The notes under the pieces: generated by a model
What the model was told of the DNA's origin: nothing
The model's input: only the letters and a program-made list of their open reading frames with translations
Databases searched by the model: none
NCBI GenBank assembly: GCA_050011775.1
Contig: JBEKIL010000011.1
Coordinates: 62,001 to 126,000, forward strand
Source of the DNA: CAVZMI01 sp050011775
GTDB taxonomy: Bacteria > Bacteroidota > Ignavibacteria > UBA10030 > CAVZMI01
Length of the DNA: 64,000 bases
Direction of reading: 5' to 3'
Part shown: piece after piece, positions 26,734-35,448 of the stretch
Layout of the letters: each line of letters begins with the position of its first letter
Numbering within the stretch: the stretch's first letter is position 1
Translations under genes and position numbers: made by a program

Positions 26734-27769
26734 GTTTTTCTCCTCCAATTTGCAGCACTTTTGAACCGCGGATTATCCCTTCCTTCAATTCAATAAGTGC
26801 TAAATTTGCCTTCACAAATGGGAATACCTCAACCACCGGAGTCAAAGGAATTTGAGCGGCAAGAGCAAGAAATTCCAATACGTCGCGGCGGGTGACATTA
26901 GCGATGCTTTTTATTTCCTTTTCCAACCAGAGATGATGTGTATAATCCAGATTGAGTAAATATTCTTTGTCCAGATTTTCTTTTCGAATTGCGTTGATAA
27001 CGAGACGCCCGCCGGGAACCAGGTTATTCATTGCTTCGACGATAGGTTTCCATACCGGTGTTGTATCGATGATCGCATGGAGTTTCAAGGGTGATTTGTC
27101 GGTTACATCGCCTGTCCAGACCGCGCCGATTTCACGGGCAAAAGCCCGCTCGTTTTCACTCCGTGCGAAAACAAAGAATTTTGAATGAGGGAAAAGATGG
27201 CGCGCCATTTTCAGGACGAGATGTGCTGAAGCACCAAACCCTGTGAGTCCGAGATTCTGCCCGTCGTTCAAGCCAGTAAGTCGTAATGAGCGGTACCCGA
27301 TGGCGCCTGCACAGAGGAGCGGAGCCGCCTGAGTGTCGGAAAATCCCGCGGGGATATTAAAAGCAAAATCCTCAGGGACCGTCACGAGTTCTGCATATCC
27401 GCCATCCACGTCTCTTCCCGTTGCAACAAATTCGGGACAGAGGTTCTCGTCGCCCCGGCGACAGTACTCGCACTTTCCGCACGCTGAAAAAATCCATGCA
27501 ATACCGACTCGATCGCCAATCGGAAAATTTTTTGCATTTTTTCCAAAGCTTTCAACCCGTCCGACAATTTGATGTCCGGGAATTACGGGGAAATGTGAAG
27601 GTGGAGTGCGGCCTTCAATTTCATCAAGCTCGGTATGGCATATACCGCATACTGAAATGCGTATGAGAATTTCATTCTCACGTGGCGACGGATCGGAAAT
27701 ATCGACCAGAGAAAGAGGATTTCTGTTTTTATTTAGGTCGCAGGTGCTATTGAGAACGAATGCTTTCAT
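26726..27769 (-). CDS. Zinc-dependent alcohol dehydrogenase
   Basis: This 347-residue medium-chain dehydrogenase has the catalytic zinc site CGICHTELDEIEGR with HFPVIPGHQIVGRVES. It has the structural zinc cluster CGKCEYCRRGDENLC and a Rossmann motif LGLTGFGASAHLVLKMA in place of the usual GxGxxG. It resembles the AdhA or cinnamyl-type alcohol dehydrogenases that act on primary alcohols or aldehydes with NAD(P). It is the first gene of a two-gene minus operon and overlaps the aldo/keto reductase-like gene by 8 bases. The substrate is not predictable from the sequence. Confidence 0.9.
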   Translation of the reverse strand: MKAFVLNSTCDLNKNRNPLSLVDISDPSPRENEILIRISVCGICHTELDEIEGRTPPSHFPVIPGHQIVGRVESFGKNAKNFPIGDRVGIAWIFSACGKCEYCRRGDENLCPEFVATGRDVDGGYAELVTVPEDFAFNIPAGFSDTQAAPLLCAGAIGYRSLRLTGLNDGQNLGLTGFGASAHLVLKMARHLFPHSKFFVFARSENERAFAREIGAVWTGDVTDKSPLKLHAIIDTTPVWKPIVEAMNNLVPGGRLVINAIRKENLDKEYLLNLDYTHHLWLEKEIKSIANVTRRDVLEFLALAAQIPLTPVVEVFPFVKANLALIELKEGIIRGSKVLQIGGEKHG

Positions 27770-27802
27770 ATGTAGTATTCTGTCTGCGTTTCGGCTTTCT
27801 TA

Positions 27803-27831
27803 AGTGTATGAAGAACTCGCAAAACATTCAA
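27803..27831 (-). promoter_or_regulatory. Promoter for the alcohol dehydrogenase pair
   Basis: Read on the minus strand, TTGAAT (27831-27826) and TACACT (27808-27803) are 17 bases apart, about 34 bases before the start codon. It is arranged back to back with the typA promoter 38 bases away. Confidence 0.4.
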
Positions 27832-27868
27832 TCTTTGTACGGTAGTTCCGGGAATATTGGTGAAGTTC

Positions 27869-27897
27869 TTGGAATTTTATTGTTTTTTCCGTATCTT
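27869..27897 (+). promoter_or_regulatory. Promoter for typA
   Basis: TTGGAA (27869-27874) and TATCTT (27892-27897) are separated by 17 bases in a T-rich stretch. The leader up to the chosen start would be about 75 bases. Confidence 0.5.
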
Positions 27898-27978
27898 TTA
27901 AAATATGAATAGCATATTTGCCTCGAGCCCGCCAAAGGCATGCTTGGGGCATTTTTATTGTTTGTGTTGGGAGAGAAC

Positions 27979-29841
27979 TTGTCCGTGCCGGATCTTCTAA
28001 GAGAAGACATAAGAAATATTGCAATTATTTCACACGTTGATCATGGAAAGACGACGCTGGTGGACTATATGCTTCGCCAGACAGGCACGTTCCGCGAGAA
28101 CCAGGTCGTTGAAAAACGTATCATGGATTCATACGACCTGGAACGTGAAAAAGGAATTACAATCCTGGCAAAAAATACTGCCGTAAATTATATTCCGGCT
28201 GGAAAAAATACACCCATCAAAATAAATATTGTCGATACGCCGGGTCACGCGGACTTCGGCGGTGAAGTAGAACGGACATTAATGATGGTCAACGGCGTTC
28301 TTTTGCTGGTCGATGCCGCTGAAGGTCCGCTTCCGCAAACTAAATTTGTTCTTAAAAAGTCACTCGAGCTGAACCTGAAGCCGATCGTCGTTATTAATAA
28401 AATTGATCGGAAAGACGCCAGGCCGCATGAAGTACTTGATGAGGTTTTCGATCTTTTTCTTTCACTCGGGGCAACGAACGAGCAGCTTGATTTTCCCGTG
28501 GTGTACTCGATCGCAAAGCAGGGAATTGCAAAAAAAGAACTGGAAGATCAGGGCAACAATCTTGTTCCTCTTTTCGAAGCCATCGTCAATCATGTTCCTC
28601 CTCCGCCGGGTGACACAGAATCGTCCTTTCAGATGCTGGTAACGACGATCGATTACAATGACTATCTGGGGCGGCTCGGGATCGGACGGATATTTCGCGG
28701 AACAATCCGTGTCGGTGCTCCGATGAAAATCATCCATCGCGACGGAATTGTTGAAGACGCTAAGATCACAAAGATTTACACGTTTCACGGCTTGAAACGC
28801 CTCGAGGTGAACGAAGCGAGTGCAGGCGAAATCATCGCTATTGCCGGGATGGAAGATGTCGATATCGGCGAAACCATTGCCGATCCTGCCGATGCTTTCC
28901 CGCTCCCGTTCGTATCGATTGAAGAGCCGACGATCTCGATGAACTTCATAGTGAATAATTCGCCATTTGCCGGTCTTGACGGAAAATACGTTACAACGCG
29001 TCATCTCGGTGAACGACTGGCCAGAGAACTGCGGAGTAATGTCAGTCTGCGCGTTGAGCTTACCGATTCGCCCGATGTGTTCAAGGTTAGCGGGCGCGGT
29101 GAATTGCATCTGGCAATACTTATCGAGACTATACGGCGTGAAGGATATGAACTTCAAGTTTCGCGACCGGAGGTTATTTTCAAGCGCGTGCTCGATGTTC
29201 TCAGCGAGCCGATAGAGCACGTGATCATCGACGTTCCCGACGAATTTGTGGGTGTAGTGATCGAGAACCTCGGTAAACGTAAAGGAGAATTACGGAACAT
29301 GATCTCCAACAATGGGAATACACGACTCGAATTCGTCGTGCCTGCACGTGGTTTGATCGGATTCCGAAATGAGTTCATGACCGAGACGAAGGGAACCGGC
29401 TTATTACATCACAATTTCCAGGGCTATGAACCGTATAGGGGAGATCTTCCGATCCGGAATAAAGGAGCGGTAATTTCATTGGAAGATGGCGAAGCGGTTT
29501 CATATGCAATGTGGAAACTTCAGGAAAGGATCACATTCTTTGTTGAACCGGGAATACGTGTCTATAAAGGCATGATTGTGGGGGAGAACGCGCGCGAAGG
29601 AGATATGGTCGTCAATGTTTGCAAGACGAAACAACTGACCAATATGCGTGCAAGTGGAGCCGATGAAGCGATCCGTCTCGAACCACCTCGCCTGCTCACA
29701 CTCGAACAGGCAATCGAATGGATTGCCGACGATGAATACGTCGAAATTACACCGAAGAGTATTCGATTACGAAAACGATATCTGGATCATAACGAGCGGA
29801 ATAGAATGAGCCGTAAGAAAGCAGAAGAAGTTGAATTGTAG
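27979..29841 (+). CDS. typA: Translational GTPase TypA/BipA
   Basis: This ribosome-associated GTPase (about 620 residues) helps 50S assembly and growth under stress. The G1 motif HVDHGKTTL, the switch region REKGITILAKN, G3 VDTPGHADFGGEVERT and G4 NKIDR are all present. The EF-G-like domains III and V and the TypA-specific C-terminus with TETKGTGLL and SGADEAIRLEPP follow. The start is uncertain. An ATG at 27940 would add 13 mostly hydrophobic residues with almost no ribosome binding site. A GGGAGAG at 27969-27975 favours the TTG at 27979 or the GTG at 27985, both just before the family start LLREDIRNIAII. A strong hairpin follows the stop codon. Confidence 0.96.
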   Translation: MSVPDLLREDIRNIAIISHVDHGKTTLVDYMLRQTGTFRENQVVEKRIMDSYDLEREKGITILAKNTAVNYIPAGKNTPIKINIVDTPGHADFGGEVERTLMMVNGVLLLVDAAEGPLPQTKFVLKKSLELNLKPIVVINKIDRKDARPHEVLDEVFDLFLSLGATNEQLDFPVVYSIAKQGIAKKELEDQGNNLVPLFEAIVNHVPPPPGDTESSFQMLVTTIDYNDYLGRLGIGRIFRGTIRVGAPMKIIHRDGIVEDAKITKIYTFHGLKRLEVNEASAGEIIAIAGMEDVDIGETIADPADAFPLPFVSIEEPTISMNFIVNNSPFAGLDGKYVTTRHLGERLARELRSNVSLRVELTDSPDVFKVSGRGELHLAILIETIRREGYELQVSRPEVIFKRVLDVLSEPIEHVIIDVPDEFVGVVIENLGKRKGELRNMISNNGNTRLEFVVPARGLIGFRNEFMTETKGTGLLHHNFQGYEPYRGDLPIRNKGAVISLEDGEAVSYAMWKLQERITFFVEPGIRVYKGMIVGENAREGDMVVNVCKTKQLTNMRASGADEAIRLEPPRLLTLEQAIEWIADDEYVEITPKSIRLRKRYLDHNERNRMSRKKAEEVEL

Positions 29842-29852
29842 AATATAAACTA

Positions 29853-29882
29853 CACCGGCGAAGCGTCATTGTTTCGCCGGTG
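29853..29882 (+). terminator. Terminator hairpin after typA
   Basis: CACCGGCGAA (29853-29862) pairs perfectly with TTCGCCGGTG (29873-29882) over 10 base pairs with a 10-base loop, 11 bases after the stop codon. Only a short T-containing tail follows, so it may need Rho or act in part by stabilising the 3' end. Confidence 0.65.
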
Positions 29883-30289
29883 CGCGTTTGTGAAGAAACC
29901 GACTTCTCCGTGCGGTTTCGACCATAACACAATAAGAACAGCACGCCTGACTCCTCCCCTCATCCGATCTCCCCACCGTTAAGACAAGCGTGCTGTGTAA
30001 GATACTACCTTCCTACTTTTTACAACAAATTTTTTTATTGGAAGTTCCCTGGGCGGGTACAGATATAGCGTAAACCACCCCTCTTATTTCAAACAAAGCA
30101 GAAATTGCATATTTCGGGAAATCGCATGCATACCGGATCATACCGGATTATGGCAGTTGATGAGTTTATTTTAATGCTTTCTGAGGGGAGGAATAATAAG
30201 GGTAATGAGAAGCCCTCTTTGACTAATATAAAAGAAATAAAAGAGTCACCTGATTTTTTTCGGGGAAGGATGAATAAACCGCTCTGTGT
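29883..30289. other. Gap between the convergent typA and rho genes
   Basis: About 400 bases separate the typA terminator from the rho stop codon, and no believable gene is seen. Two structures stand out. One is a perfect 9-base inverted repeat ACAGCACGC (29938-29946)/GCGTGCTGT (29988-29996) around a C- and T-rich 41-base loop. The other is a short direct repeat of CATACCGGAT near 30126-30146. The inverted repeat could belong to a 3' end structure or a small RNA. A 79-codon plus-strand frame at 30105 is not protein-like and runs into rho. Confidence 0.4.
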
Positions 30290-31423
30290 CTATAGATACT
30301 TCTTTATATCGGCCAGTAGATGTTCATTAGTTTTTGTCTTTTGAATAGCTTGAAGAAGTAATTTCATGGCCTCCACAGGCTTTTTTCGTTCCAGAGCGCG
30401 GCGGAGTGTCTGGTATACGTAAGTATTTTCTCCGAATAATAGTTCTTCACGGCGTGTTCCGGATTCAAGAATATTGATTGCCGGAAAGATTCGCAGGTTC
30501 GAAAGCTCGCGGCTGAGCACGAGCTCCATATTTCCTGTTCCCTTAAACTCCTCGAAAATCAGCTCGTCCATTCTCGAATTTGTCTCGATAAGCGCGGTGG
30601 CAATTATTGTCAAGGTACCATGATTCTCGAGTGCGCGGGCTGCGCCGAATATTTTTTTAGGAATCTCGAGTGCACGGGCGTCGACTCCACCGGAGAGTGT
30701 TCGGCCGCTGCTGCGTTGTGTCAGATTGAACGCACGCCCGAGTTTTGTGAGAGAATCGAGCAGTATTACGACATCCCGACCGAGCTCCGCTCGTCGTTTT
30801 GCATAATCAAGCGCAAGCCGCGCAAGACGTGTGTGGCTTAGCCGGTGATCATCGTGCGAGCTTGCAAATACCAATCCCTTTACGGCGCGGCGAATGTCGG
30901 TTATCTCTTCAGGCCGTTCATCAACAAGTAAAATGATTAAATCAATTTTTGGATAATTGGTGCTTATGGCATGGGCCATCTGCTGGAGGAGCATTGTTTT
31001 GCCCGAGCGGGGAGGTGCGACGATCAAACCTCGCTGTCCCTTCCCGATTGGAGAAATAAGGTCCACAATTCTCATCGCCGTGTCGTTGTGAGGGCCTTCG
31101 AGTTTCAAGAGCTCATTCGGGTTGACGACGGTGTGCTGTGAAAATTCGACAACGCGCATCCATCGTTCCGGCTTTACTTTATTAATTCGTTCTATAGTAT
31201 CGACCTGGGACTTGCCGTTCCCGGCAATACTAATCGTTCCTTCAATCAAAACGCCGGGGCGCAAGCGATATTGTGTGATGAGGTGAGGGGCGATATAAGG
31301 ATCCGTCGGAAGGTGGCGTAATGTTAATGAGAGGGTGCGGACAAAACCGAACCCTCTTTCTTCGACTTCAAGCAATCCTGAGTATGTTTTTTCCAACGTG
31401 GTATCGTGATAGTACCGCGCCAT
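30290..31423 (-). CDS. rho: Short, divergent transcription termination factor Rho
   Basis: The 377-residue protein covers the cold-shock-like RNA-binding domain (YSGLLEVEERGFGFVRTL, residues 13-31) and the hexameric RecA-type ATPase. It lacks the N-terminal Rho_N helical bundle of classical Rho (about 420 residues). The Walker A is PPRSGKT (137-143), where E. coli Rho has PPKAGKT. Catalytic DERPEE (168-173), LLDSLTKLGR (221-230), FEEFKGTGNMEL and SGTRREELL are kept. The usual STFDEPxxRH block is replaced by SSHDDHRLSH (188-197). It should still be an RNA-dependent ATPase. It is the last gene of a five-gene operon, 28 bases after ahcY. It could be the main Rho or a paralogue. Confidence 0.92.
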   Translation of the reverse strand: MARYYHDTTLEKTYSGLLEVEERGFGFVRTLSLTLRHLPTDPYIAPHLITQYRLRPGVLIEGTISIAGNGKSQVDTIERINKVKPERWMRVVEFSQHTVVNPNELLKLEGPHNDTAMRIVDLISPIGKGQRGLIVAPPRSGKTMLLQQMAHAISTNYPKIDLIILLVDERPEEITDIRRAVKGLVFASSHDDHRLSHTRLARLALDYAKRRAELGRDVVILLDSLTKLGRAFNLTQRSSGRTLSGGVDARALEIPKKIFGAARALENHGTLTIIATALIETNSRMDELIFEEFKGTGNMELVLSRELSNLRIFPAINILESGTRREELLFGENTYVYQTLRRALERKKPVEAMKLLLQAIQKTKTNEHLLADIKKYL

Positions 31424-31451
31424 CGTGAGTGACGGCGTGTGATGTATGTGG

Positions 31452-32729
31452 TCAGGTTCCTGAGGAATAATCTTCCATGTATGCCCGCTGTTCAGTTGTA
31501 AGTATATCGATGGTGATCCCCTGTGTTGCGAGCTTCACTCGTCCAATTTCCTGATCCTGCTCGGGTGTGATGTCGTGGACAACGGTATCGAGCTTGACGC
31601 CCCGTTTATGGAGATCTGCAAGGCGGAGTTGCGACATGAACTGATTTGCGAACGACATATCCATGACCTCTGATGGATGTCCTTCGGCAGCTGCCAGGTT
31701 TACCAGACGCCCCTGTGCAAGGACAAAAATGCGGCGTCCATCTTTCAACAAGTACTCTTCATTATTCGGACGCATTTCGCGTATACTCTTTGCCTGTTTT
31801 TTTAAATGTCCGAGGTTAACTTCGCAATCGTAGTGACCGGTATTGCAGACGATCGCTCCATCTTTCATTTTTTTAAAATGACGATCTATGATGACATCTT
31901 TAACGCCTGTTGCGGTAACAAAAATATCGCCGATTTTAACAGCGTCATCCATTTTCATGACTCGCATACCGTCGAGTGTTGCTTTCAAAGCGGCAGTAGG
32001 TTTTACTTCGGTCACGATGACGCTCGCTCCAAGACCTTTACCGCGCGTTGCGACACCCTTCCCGCAGTGGCCATATCCGGCAATAACAAGGTTTTTCCCG
32101 GCTATGAGAACGCTGGTCGCCCTGATAATACCGTCGATGGTCGATTGTCCGGTCCCGTACACATTATCAAAATCCCACTTTGTTTCGGCATCATTTACGG
32201 CGATGACCGGATACATCAAAGCACCGTCTTTGGCCATTGCACGAAGGCGGTGAACACCGGTGGTGGTTTCTTCCGTCCCGCCGATAATTTCGGGTACCAA
32301 TTCCTGATGTTTATTATGGATGGTAAAAATTAAATCGGCGCCGTCATCGAGAGTGAGGTTGGGGTGAAACTTCAATGTTTCTTCAATACACCAGTAGAAT
32401 TCCTTTACATTCATACCGTGCCATGCAAATATCGAGATACCGTCAGCTGCAAGTGCTGCCGCAACCATATCGTTGGTCGAAAGAGGATTGCATCCGCTCC
32501 AGCTTACCTGCGCTCCTGCTTCAATGAAGGTACGGATGAGCACGGCAGTTTCTTTCGTAACGTGCAGACAGCCGGCAATGCGGTACCCTTTTAAGGGTTT
32601 TGTTTTTCGATACTTCTCGCGCAGTGCCATCAACACGGGCATACGCGAATCGGCCCATTCAATGAGCCTATGCCCTTCTGGGGCGAGTTTTAAACTTTGT
32701 ACTTTGTACAGACCTTTTTTTTCATCCAT
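31452..32729 (-). CDS. ahcY: Adenosylhomocysteinase
   Basis: This 425-residue NAD-dependent enzyme splits S-adenosylhomocysteine into adenosine and homocysteine, removing the product inhibitor of methyltransferases. It has the substrate-binding GCLHVTKETAVLI and SGCNPLSTNDMVAAAL, the NAD-binding VIAGYGHCGKGVATRGKG, and VCNTGHYDCEVNL. The C-terminal insert and the KPDHYRY tail of the mammalian-type enzyme are absent, and the protein ends AYMEDYSSGT. That fits the shorter type found in archaea and some bacteria. It lies 28 bases after metK, so the two steps of the methyl cycle are encoded together. Confidence 0.96.
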   Translation of the reverse strand: MDEKKGLYKVQSLKLAPEGHRLIEWADSRMPVLMALREKYRKTKPLKGYRIAGCLHVTKETAVLIRTFIEAGAQVSWSGCNPLSTNDMVAAALAADGISIFAWHGMNVKEFYWCIEETLKFHPNLTLDDGADLIFTIHNKHQELVPEIIGGTEETTTGVHRLRAMAKDGALMYPVIAVNDAETKWDFDNVYGTGQSTIDGIIRATSVLIAGKNLVIAGYGHCGKGVATRGKGLGASVIVTEVKPTAALKATLDGMRVMKMDDAVKIGDIFVTATGVKDVIIDRHFKKMKDGAIVCNTGHYDCEVNLGHLKKQAKSIREMRPNNEEYLLKDGRRIFVLAQGRLVNLAAAEGHPSEVMDMSFANQFMSQLRLADLHKRGVKLDTVVHDITPEQDQEIGRVKLATQGITIDILTTEQRAYMEDYSSGT

Positions 32730-32757
32730 AATATTTTTGTCGTTATGAAAATTTTAA

Positions 32758-33900
32758 TTACACGGCTAACTTTTTCAGCATTGGGACGAGATCCAGTTTT
32801 TCCCAGGTGAAATCCTTGTCGTTTCGTCCGAAATGACCATACGCTGCAGTTTTCCGATAAATAGGGCGGAGGAGCTTTAAGCGACGGATGATTCCACGCG
32901 GTGTGAGGTCGATATTTTTCCTGATGATCTTTGCCAGTTGAATGTCCGGAATTCGTCCCGTGTTATACGTATTTGCATAAATCGAGACGGGCTCTGCCAC
33001 GCCAATTGCGTAGGCAATCTGGATCAAGCATTCATCAGCGAGTCCTGCTGCAACAACATTCTTGGCCAGATGTCGTGCCGCATAGGCTGCGCTGCGATCG
33101 ACTTTCGACGGGTCTTTTCCGCTGAAGGCACCGCCGCCGTGAGGTGCGCGCCCTCCATAGGTGTCGACGATTATTTTTCGGCCGGTGAGCCCGGTATCGC
33201 CATGCGGTCCGCCAATTTCAAAACGTCCTGTTGGGTTGACATGATAGATTGTTTTTTCATCAAGATATTGTTCCGGAATCACTTTCTTCACGACGTGCTC
33301 GATGACATCTTCTTTAATTTTCTTTTGAGATACTCCGGAATCGTGTTGTGTCGAGATGACGACAGTGTGGACATGTACCGGTTTGCGTCCTTCGTACTCG
33401 ACAGTAACCTGCGATTTTGCATCCGGCCGGAGATACGGCATAACCTGCGGCGATTTCTTCCGGAGCTCAGAGAGGCGATATACAAGCTGGTGGGCAAATG
33501 TAATGGGCATTGGCATATATTCCGGAGTTTCGTCGTTTGCATAGCCGAACATCATCCCTTGATCACCGGCACCTCCTTTATCTACCCCTAAAGCAATATC
33601 GGGAGATTGCTGGTGAATGGCCGAGAGAATACCGCAGGATTTGTCATCGAATCGGTACTCGGCTTTTGTATATCCGATGTCGCGTATGACGTCGCGCACG
33701 AGTGATTGGATCTCAATGTATCCCTTGGTGTTGATTTCACCGCCGACGACAACGAGTCCGGTGGTGACAAATGTTTCACAGGCGACACGTGAATGAGGAT
33801 CCTGTGTGATCAGAGCATCAAGCACAGCATCGGAGATTTGATCGCAGATTTTATCCGGATGTCCTTCGGAAACAGACTCAGAAGTAAACAGTTGTGACAT
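32758..33900 (-). CDS. metK: S-adenosylmethionine synthetase
   Basis: The 380-residue enzyme makes S-adenosylmethionine from methionine and ATP. Seen are the N-terminal FTSESVSEGHPDKICDQISD, the first signature GAGDQGMMFGYA, the flexible loop region RPDAKSQVTVEY, and the second signature GGGAFSGKDPSKVDRSAAY. The length matches the family (380-400). The ATG is preceded by a good AAGGAG ribosome binding site. It stands between a sugar nucleotidyltransferase gene (42 bases upstream) and ahcY (28 bases downstream). No SAM riboswitch was seen in that short gap. Confidence 0.97.
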   Translation of the reverse strand: MSQLFTSESVSEGHPDKICDQISDAVLDALITQDPHSRVACETFVTTGLVVVGGEINTKGYIEIQSLVRDVIRDIGYTKAEYRFDDKSCGILSAIHQQSPDIALGVDKGGAGDQGMMFGYANDETPEYMPMPITFAHQLVYRLSELRKKSPQVMPYLRPDAKSQVTVEYEGRKPVHVHTVVISTQHDSGVSQKKIKEDVIEHVVKKVIPEQYLDEKTIYHVNPTGRFEIGGPHGDTGLTGRKIIVDTYGGRAPHGGGAFSGKDPSKVDRSAAYAARHLAKNVVAAGLADECLIQIAYAIGVAEPVSIYANTYNTGRIPDIQLAKIIRKNIDLTPRGIIRRLKLLRPIYRKTAAYGHFGRNDKDFTWEKLDLVPMLKKLAV

Positions 33901-33942
33901 GAAACTACTAGCTCCTTAATAATAGAACAGTGAATTATTCTT

Positions 33943-34917
33943 TTAGAAGAAATCAATCTCGGACGAATCCCCGACATTAATCCGTTTCCACACTCCACGT
34001 ACCGTTGCATTATTCCCTACGATCGAGTTCTCAAGGAGAGCTCCCTGGACCTGTGCATCTTCGCTGATTATCGAATTGCGTATGATTGCATCACGGACAA
34101 CAGCACCATCAGCGATCGTTGCATAGGGACCAATAACCGAATGACTGATTGTACATTTCTTCGATATAAAAACCGGCGGGATTACTACGATGCCATCATG
34201 TGACGGTTTCGATGGATATTTATCGAGAAGGTGTCTGTTTGTCTCGAGAAGTGTTTCGGGCTTTCCACAATCGTACCAGCCCTCGACATGAAATGTTTTT
34301 ATTCGCTCTCCTTTGCTGATCATCAATTGTAATGCATCGGTGAGCTGATATTCATTTTTTGTCCGGATATTCTCTTTTACGAGCTGGGTTACCGATTCGA
34401 TGAGGAGTCGAGTATTCGTAATGTAGTATAACCCGACAAGTGCAAGATTACTCGTCGGGTGTTCAGGTTTTTCGATGAGATTTTTGATATAGCCGTGGTC
34501 GACTTCGGCAATTCCAAAACGCCGTGGATCTTCGACCCATTTCACACCCAGTGCCGATTCGTTCTGTTTGATAATCGGAACAAGATCAACATCAAAAATT
34601 GTGTCGCCCAAAATAATCAGTACGGGTTCACTCGGAAGAGTTTCACGCGCAATATAAATCGAATGGCCAAGGCCAAACCGTTCTTCCTGTTCCACGAAAT
34701 CGACATGAATATCGTAATGGTTCGTGATGTATTCTCGAATTTTATCTCCCATGTAGCCGACTATCACGGTGGCGTTATCAATTCCGGTTTCGATTAGTTT
34801 GTCTATTATATGGCCTATAATCGGTTTGCCCGCAACATTCAGCAATACTTTGGGGAGTGTATAAGTATGTGGTCGAAGCCTGCTTCCTACGCCAGCGACA
34901 GGAATTATTGCTTTCAT
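33943..34917 (-). CDS. Sugar-1-phosphate nucleotidyltransferase with hexapeptide tail
   Basis: The 324-residue protein has an NTP_transferase domain (IIPVAGVGSRLRPHTYTLPK, with the PK lysine of the family) and EKPxxP-type VEDPRRFGIAEV and NLIEKPEHP segments. It ends in a left-handed beta-helix of hexapeptide repeats (residues about 250-320: ISKKCTISHSVIGPYATIAD). This is the long form of glucose-1-phosphate thymidylyl- or uridylyltransferase found in archaea and various bacteria. It may supply dTDP-glucose to rfbB and rmlC at 1.9-3.4 kb; that link is inferred. The signature glycine loop is AGVGSR, where many members have AGxGTR. Confidence 0.88.
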   Translation of the reverse strand: MKAIIPVAGVGSRLRPHTYTLPKVLLNVAGKPIIGHIIDKLIETGIDNATVIVGYMGDKIREYITNHYDIHVDFVEQEERFGLGHSIYIARETLPSEPVLIILGDTIFDVDLVPIIKQNESALGVKWVEDPRRFGIAEVDHGYIKNLIEKPEHPTSNLALVGLYYITNTRLLIESVTQLVKENIRTKNEYQLTDALQLMISKGERIKTFHVEGWYDCGKPETLLETNRHLLDKYPSKPSHDGIVVIPPVFISKKCTISHSVIGPYATIADGAVVRDAIIRNSIISEDAQVQGALLENSIVGNNATVRGVWKRINVGDSSEIDFF

Positions 34918-34983
34918 ATCTACTCAATCAGTGATGTCAAAGTAATCTGGTATAAAGGTACTGAAGATTCTCCCGAGAATCAA

Positions 34984-35298
34984 TTATGATGTCGGATTTG
35001 ATTTCGAATCGGTTTTTTGTGTTGACGATGCATTTGGAGGTGTAGTATCTTTTGGGCTCTCCTTTTCGTCTTTTTTTGTTGATGGGGGAGAATCGGTTTT
35101 TTCTTTCTTGCCGATACTTTTATAATCGGTGAAGTAAAAACCGCTTCCTTTGAAAATCATTCCCCCGCCGCCACCTAGAAGTCGTTTCAAGGTTGATTGA
35201 CCGCATTGTGGACAATTCACCAGCGACTCGGCGGTAATCGATTGGAATTCCTCAAAATCGTAGCCGCATGCGGCACACCGGTATTCGTAAGTCGGCAT
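34984..35298 (-). CDS. FmdB-family zinc ribbon protein
   Basis: This 104-residue protein begins with the FmdB/CxxC_CxxC_SSSS domain: MPTYEYRCAACGYDFEEFQS and VNCPQCGQSTLKRL form one zinc ribbon. FKGSGFYFTDYKSIGK follows, and a lysine-, serine- and proline-rich low-complexity tail ends the protein. FmdB was first linked to regulation of formamidase, but the general function is unknown; many bacteria carry it next to core metabolism genes. It is the first gene of the minus-strand operon with the nucleotidyltransferase, metK, ahcY and rho, 66 bases before the next gene. The tail is probably disordered. Confidence 0.9.
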   Translation of the reverse strand: MPTYEYRCAACGYDFEEFQSITAESLVNCPQCGQSTLKRLLGGGGGMIFKGSGFYFTDYKSIGKKEKTDSPPSTKKDEKESPKDTTPPNASSTQKTDSKSNPTS

Positions 35299-35334
35299 AA
35301 TTACTCAATCATGGTTCCAATATACAACAATAAA

Positions 35335-35363
35335 AATATACGTTAGGTTCAAATCAGATGCAA
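35335..35363 (-). promoter_or_regulatory. Promoter for the fmdB-metK-ahcY-rho operon
   Basis: Read on the minus strand, TTGCAT (35363-35358) and TATATT (35340-35335) are 17 bases apart and lie 37 bases before the first gene of the operon. Confidence 0.4.
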
Positions 35364-35392
35364 CGAAGAAACCCGTGCATCTTGATTCTCGT

Positions 35393-35420
35393 TTGACAAA
35401 ATTATATACTTGAGCATAAA
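35393..35420 (+). promoter_or_regulatory. Promoter for the peptidase-propeller-barrel gene
   Basis: TTGACA (35393-35398) and CATAAA (35415-35420) are 16 bases apart, 28 bases before the start codon. It is back to back with the promoter on the other strand. Confidence 0.4.
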
Positions 35421-35448
35421 GCTACTATTTTGGTTGTAGAGAAGAACA

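Noticed and set aside
28462..29220. 252-codon minus-strand frame opposite typA
   Set aside because: It is a shadow of a highly conserved GTPase gene with a family-like protein on the other strand; its own translation is Arg-, Cys- and His-rich with no recognisable motif.
30105..30344. 79-codon plus-strand frame in the typA-rho gap
   Set aside because: No ribosome binding site, low-complexity composition and overlap with the end of rho.
32938..33591. 217-codon plus-strand frame opposite metK
   Set aside because: metK is unmistakable on the minus strand and the opposite frame has no domain pattern.
35344..35360. GGTTCAAATC resembling a tRNA T-loop
   Set aside because: The flanking bases do not form a T stem or acceptor stem and no D or anticodon arm precedes it.
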